A DNA stretch of 53,037 nucleotides from JBGTBQ01 sp041749275. Lineage in GTDB: Bacteria; Acidobacteriota; Blastocatellia; Pyrinomonadales; Pyrinomonadaceae. The translations under genes were made by a program, and so were the position numbers. The DNA lies in assembly GCA_041749275.1 (NCBI GenBank), contig JBGTBQ010000015.1, forward strand, positions 1 to 53,037, given 5' to 3'. A model generated the notes under the pieces. It was given only the letters and a program-made list of their open reading frames with translations, was not told where the DNA came from and did no database searches. Shown here piece after piece: positions 51,247-53,037 of the stretch; positions within the stretch are counted from its first letter, which is position 1; each line of letters begins with the position of its first letter.

Positions 51247-53037
<1,791 letters not shown>

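Overview
The window looks like part of a Gram-negative, high-GC, flagellated bacterium. It has outer-membrane genes (lpxC, an arabinose-5-phosphate isomerase, P- and L-ring genes) and a gene style I associate with Acidobacteriota such as Blastocatellia. That placement is an inference from protein character, not from a marker tree. The last ~1.5 kb (about 51520-53037) does not fit: the rpoD gene there reads as alphaproteobacterial except for its last ~90 codons, so the contig end may be a chimera.

Layout. Positions 1-19596 are one co-oriented minus-strand flagellar cluster, in transcription order flhA, flhF, flhG, fliA, fliM, a FliN/FliY-type switch gene, a DUF2802-like gene, flgF, flgG, flgA, flgH, flgI, flgJ (with an M23 peptidase domain), flgM, flgN, flgK, flgL, fliW, csrA, motA and motB (cut by the window edge). 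A candidate sigma-54 promoter precedes flhA and a candidate sigma-28 promoter precedes flgM. FliA/FlgM and FliW/CsrA would give transcriptional and translational control of late genes. Positions 19.6-34.9 kb hold a sensory block: an HDOD gene on the plus strand behind a candidate sigma-28 promoter, then a minus-strand group of hybrid kinases and response regulators (REC-GGDEF, a TM-PAS-GAF-HK-REC-REC-HPt kinase, REC-degenerate HD, REC-HDOD, PAS kinase), with a candidate sigma-54 promoter at its head. Positions 34.9-51 kb are mostly housekeeping: polA, lpxC, kdsD, a DUF47-PiT phosphate pair, a TolB-amidohydrolase, an M28 peptidase, tRNA-Arg and tRNA-Lys, two small zinc-binding proteins, and an ECF sigma/zinc-finger anti-sigma pair.

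Two repeat systems overlay this. First, many intergenic gaps carry short arrays with exactly 7-bp periodicity but a different unit at each locus, several as head-to-head inverted pairs. Two enter or abut the 5' ends of flagellar ring genes: flgA is translated through its array, while the only good ATG/ribosome site upstream of flgI is out of frame with its signal peptide and one extra 7-bp unit would restore the frame. Second, there is a 73-bp palindrome nested inside two MITE-like elements with different terminal inverted repeats. The heptamer arrays at flgI and flgA are the most promising candidate for an undescribed mechanism (flagellar phase variation). The sigma-54-headed phosphorelay/c-di-GMP block is the most promising candidate for an uncharacterised pathway.
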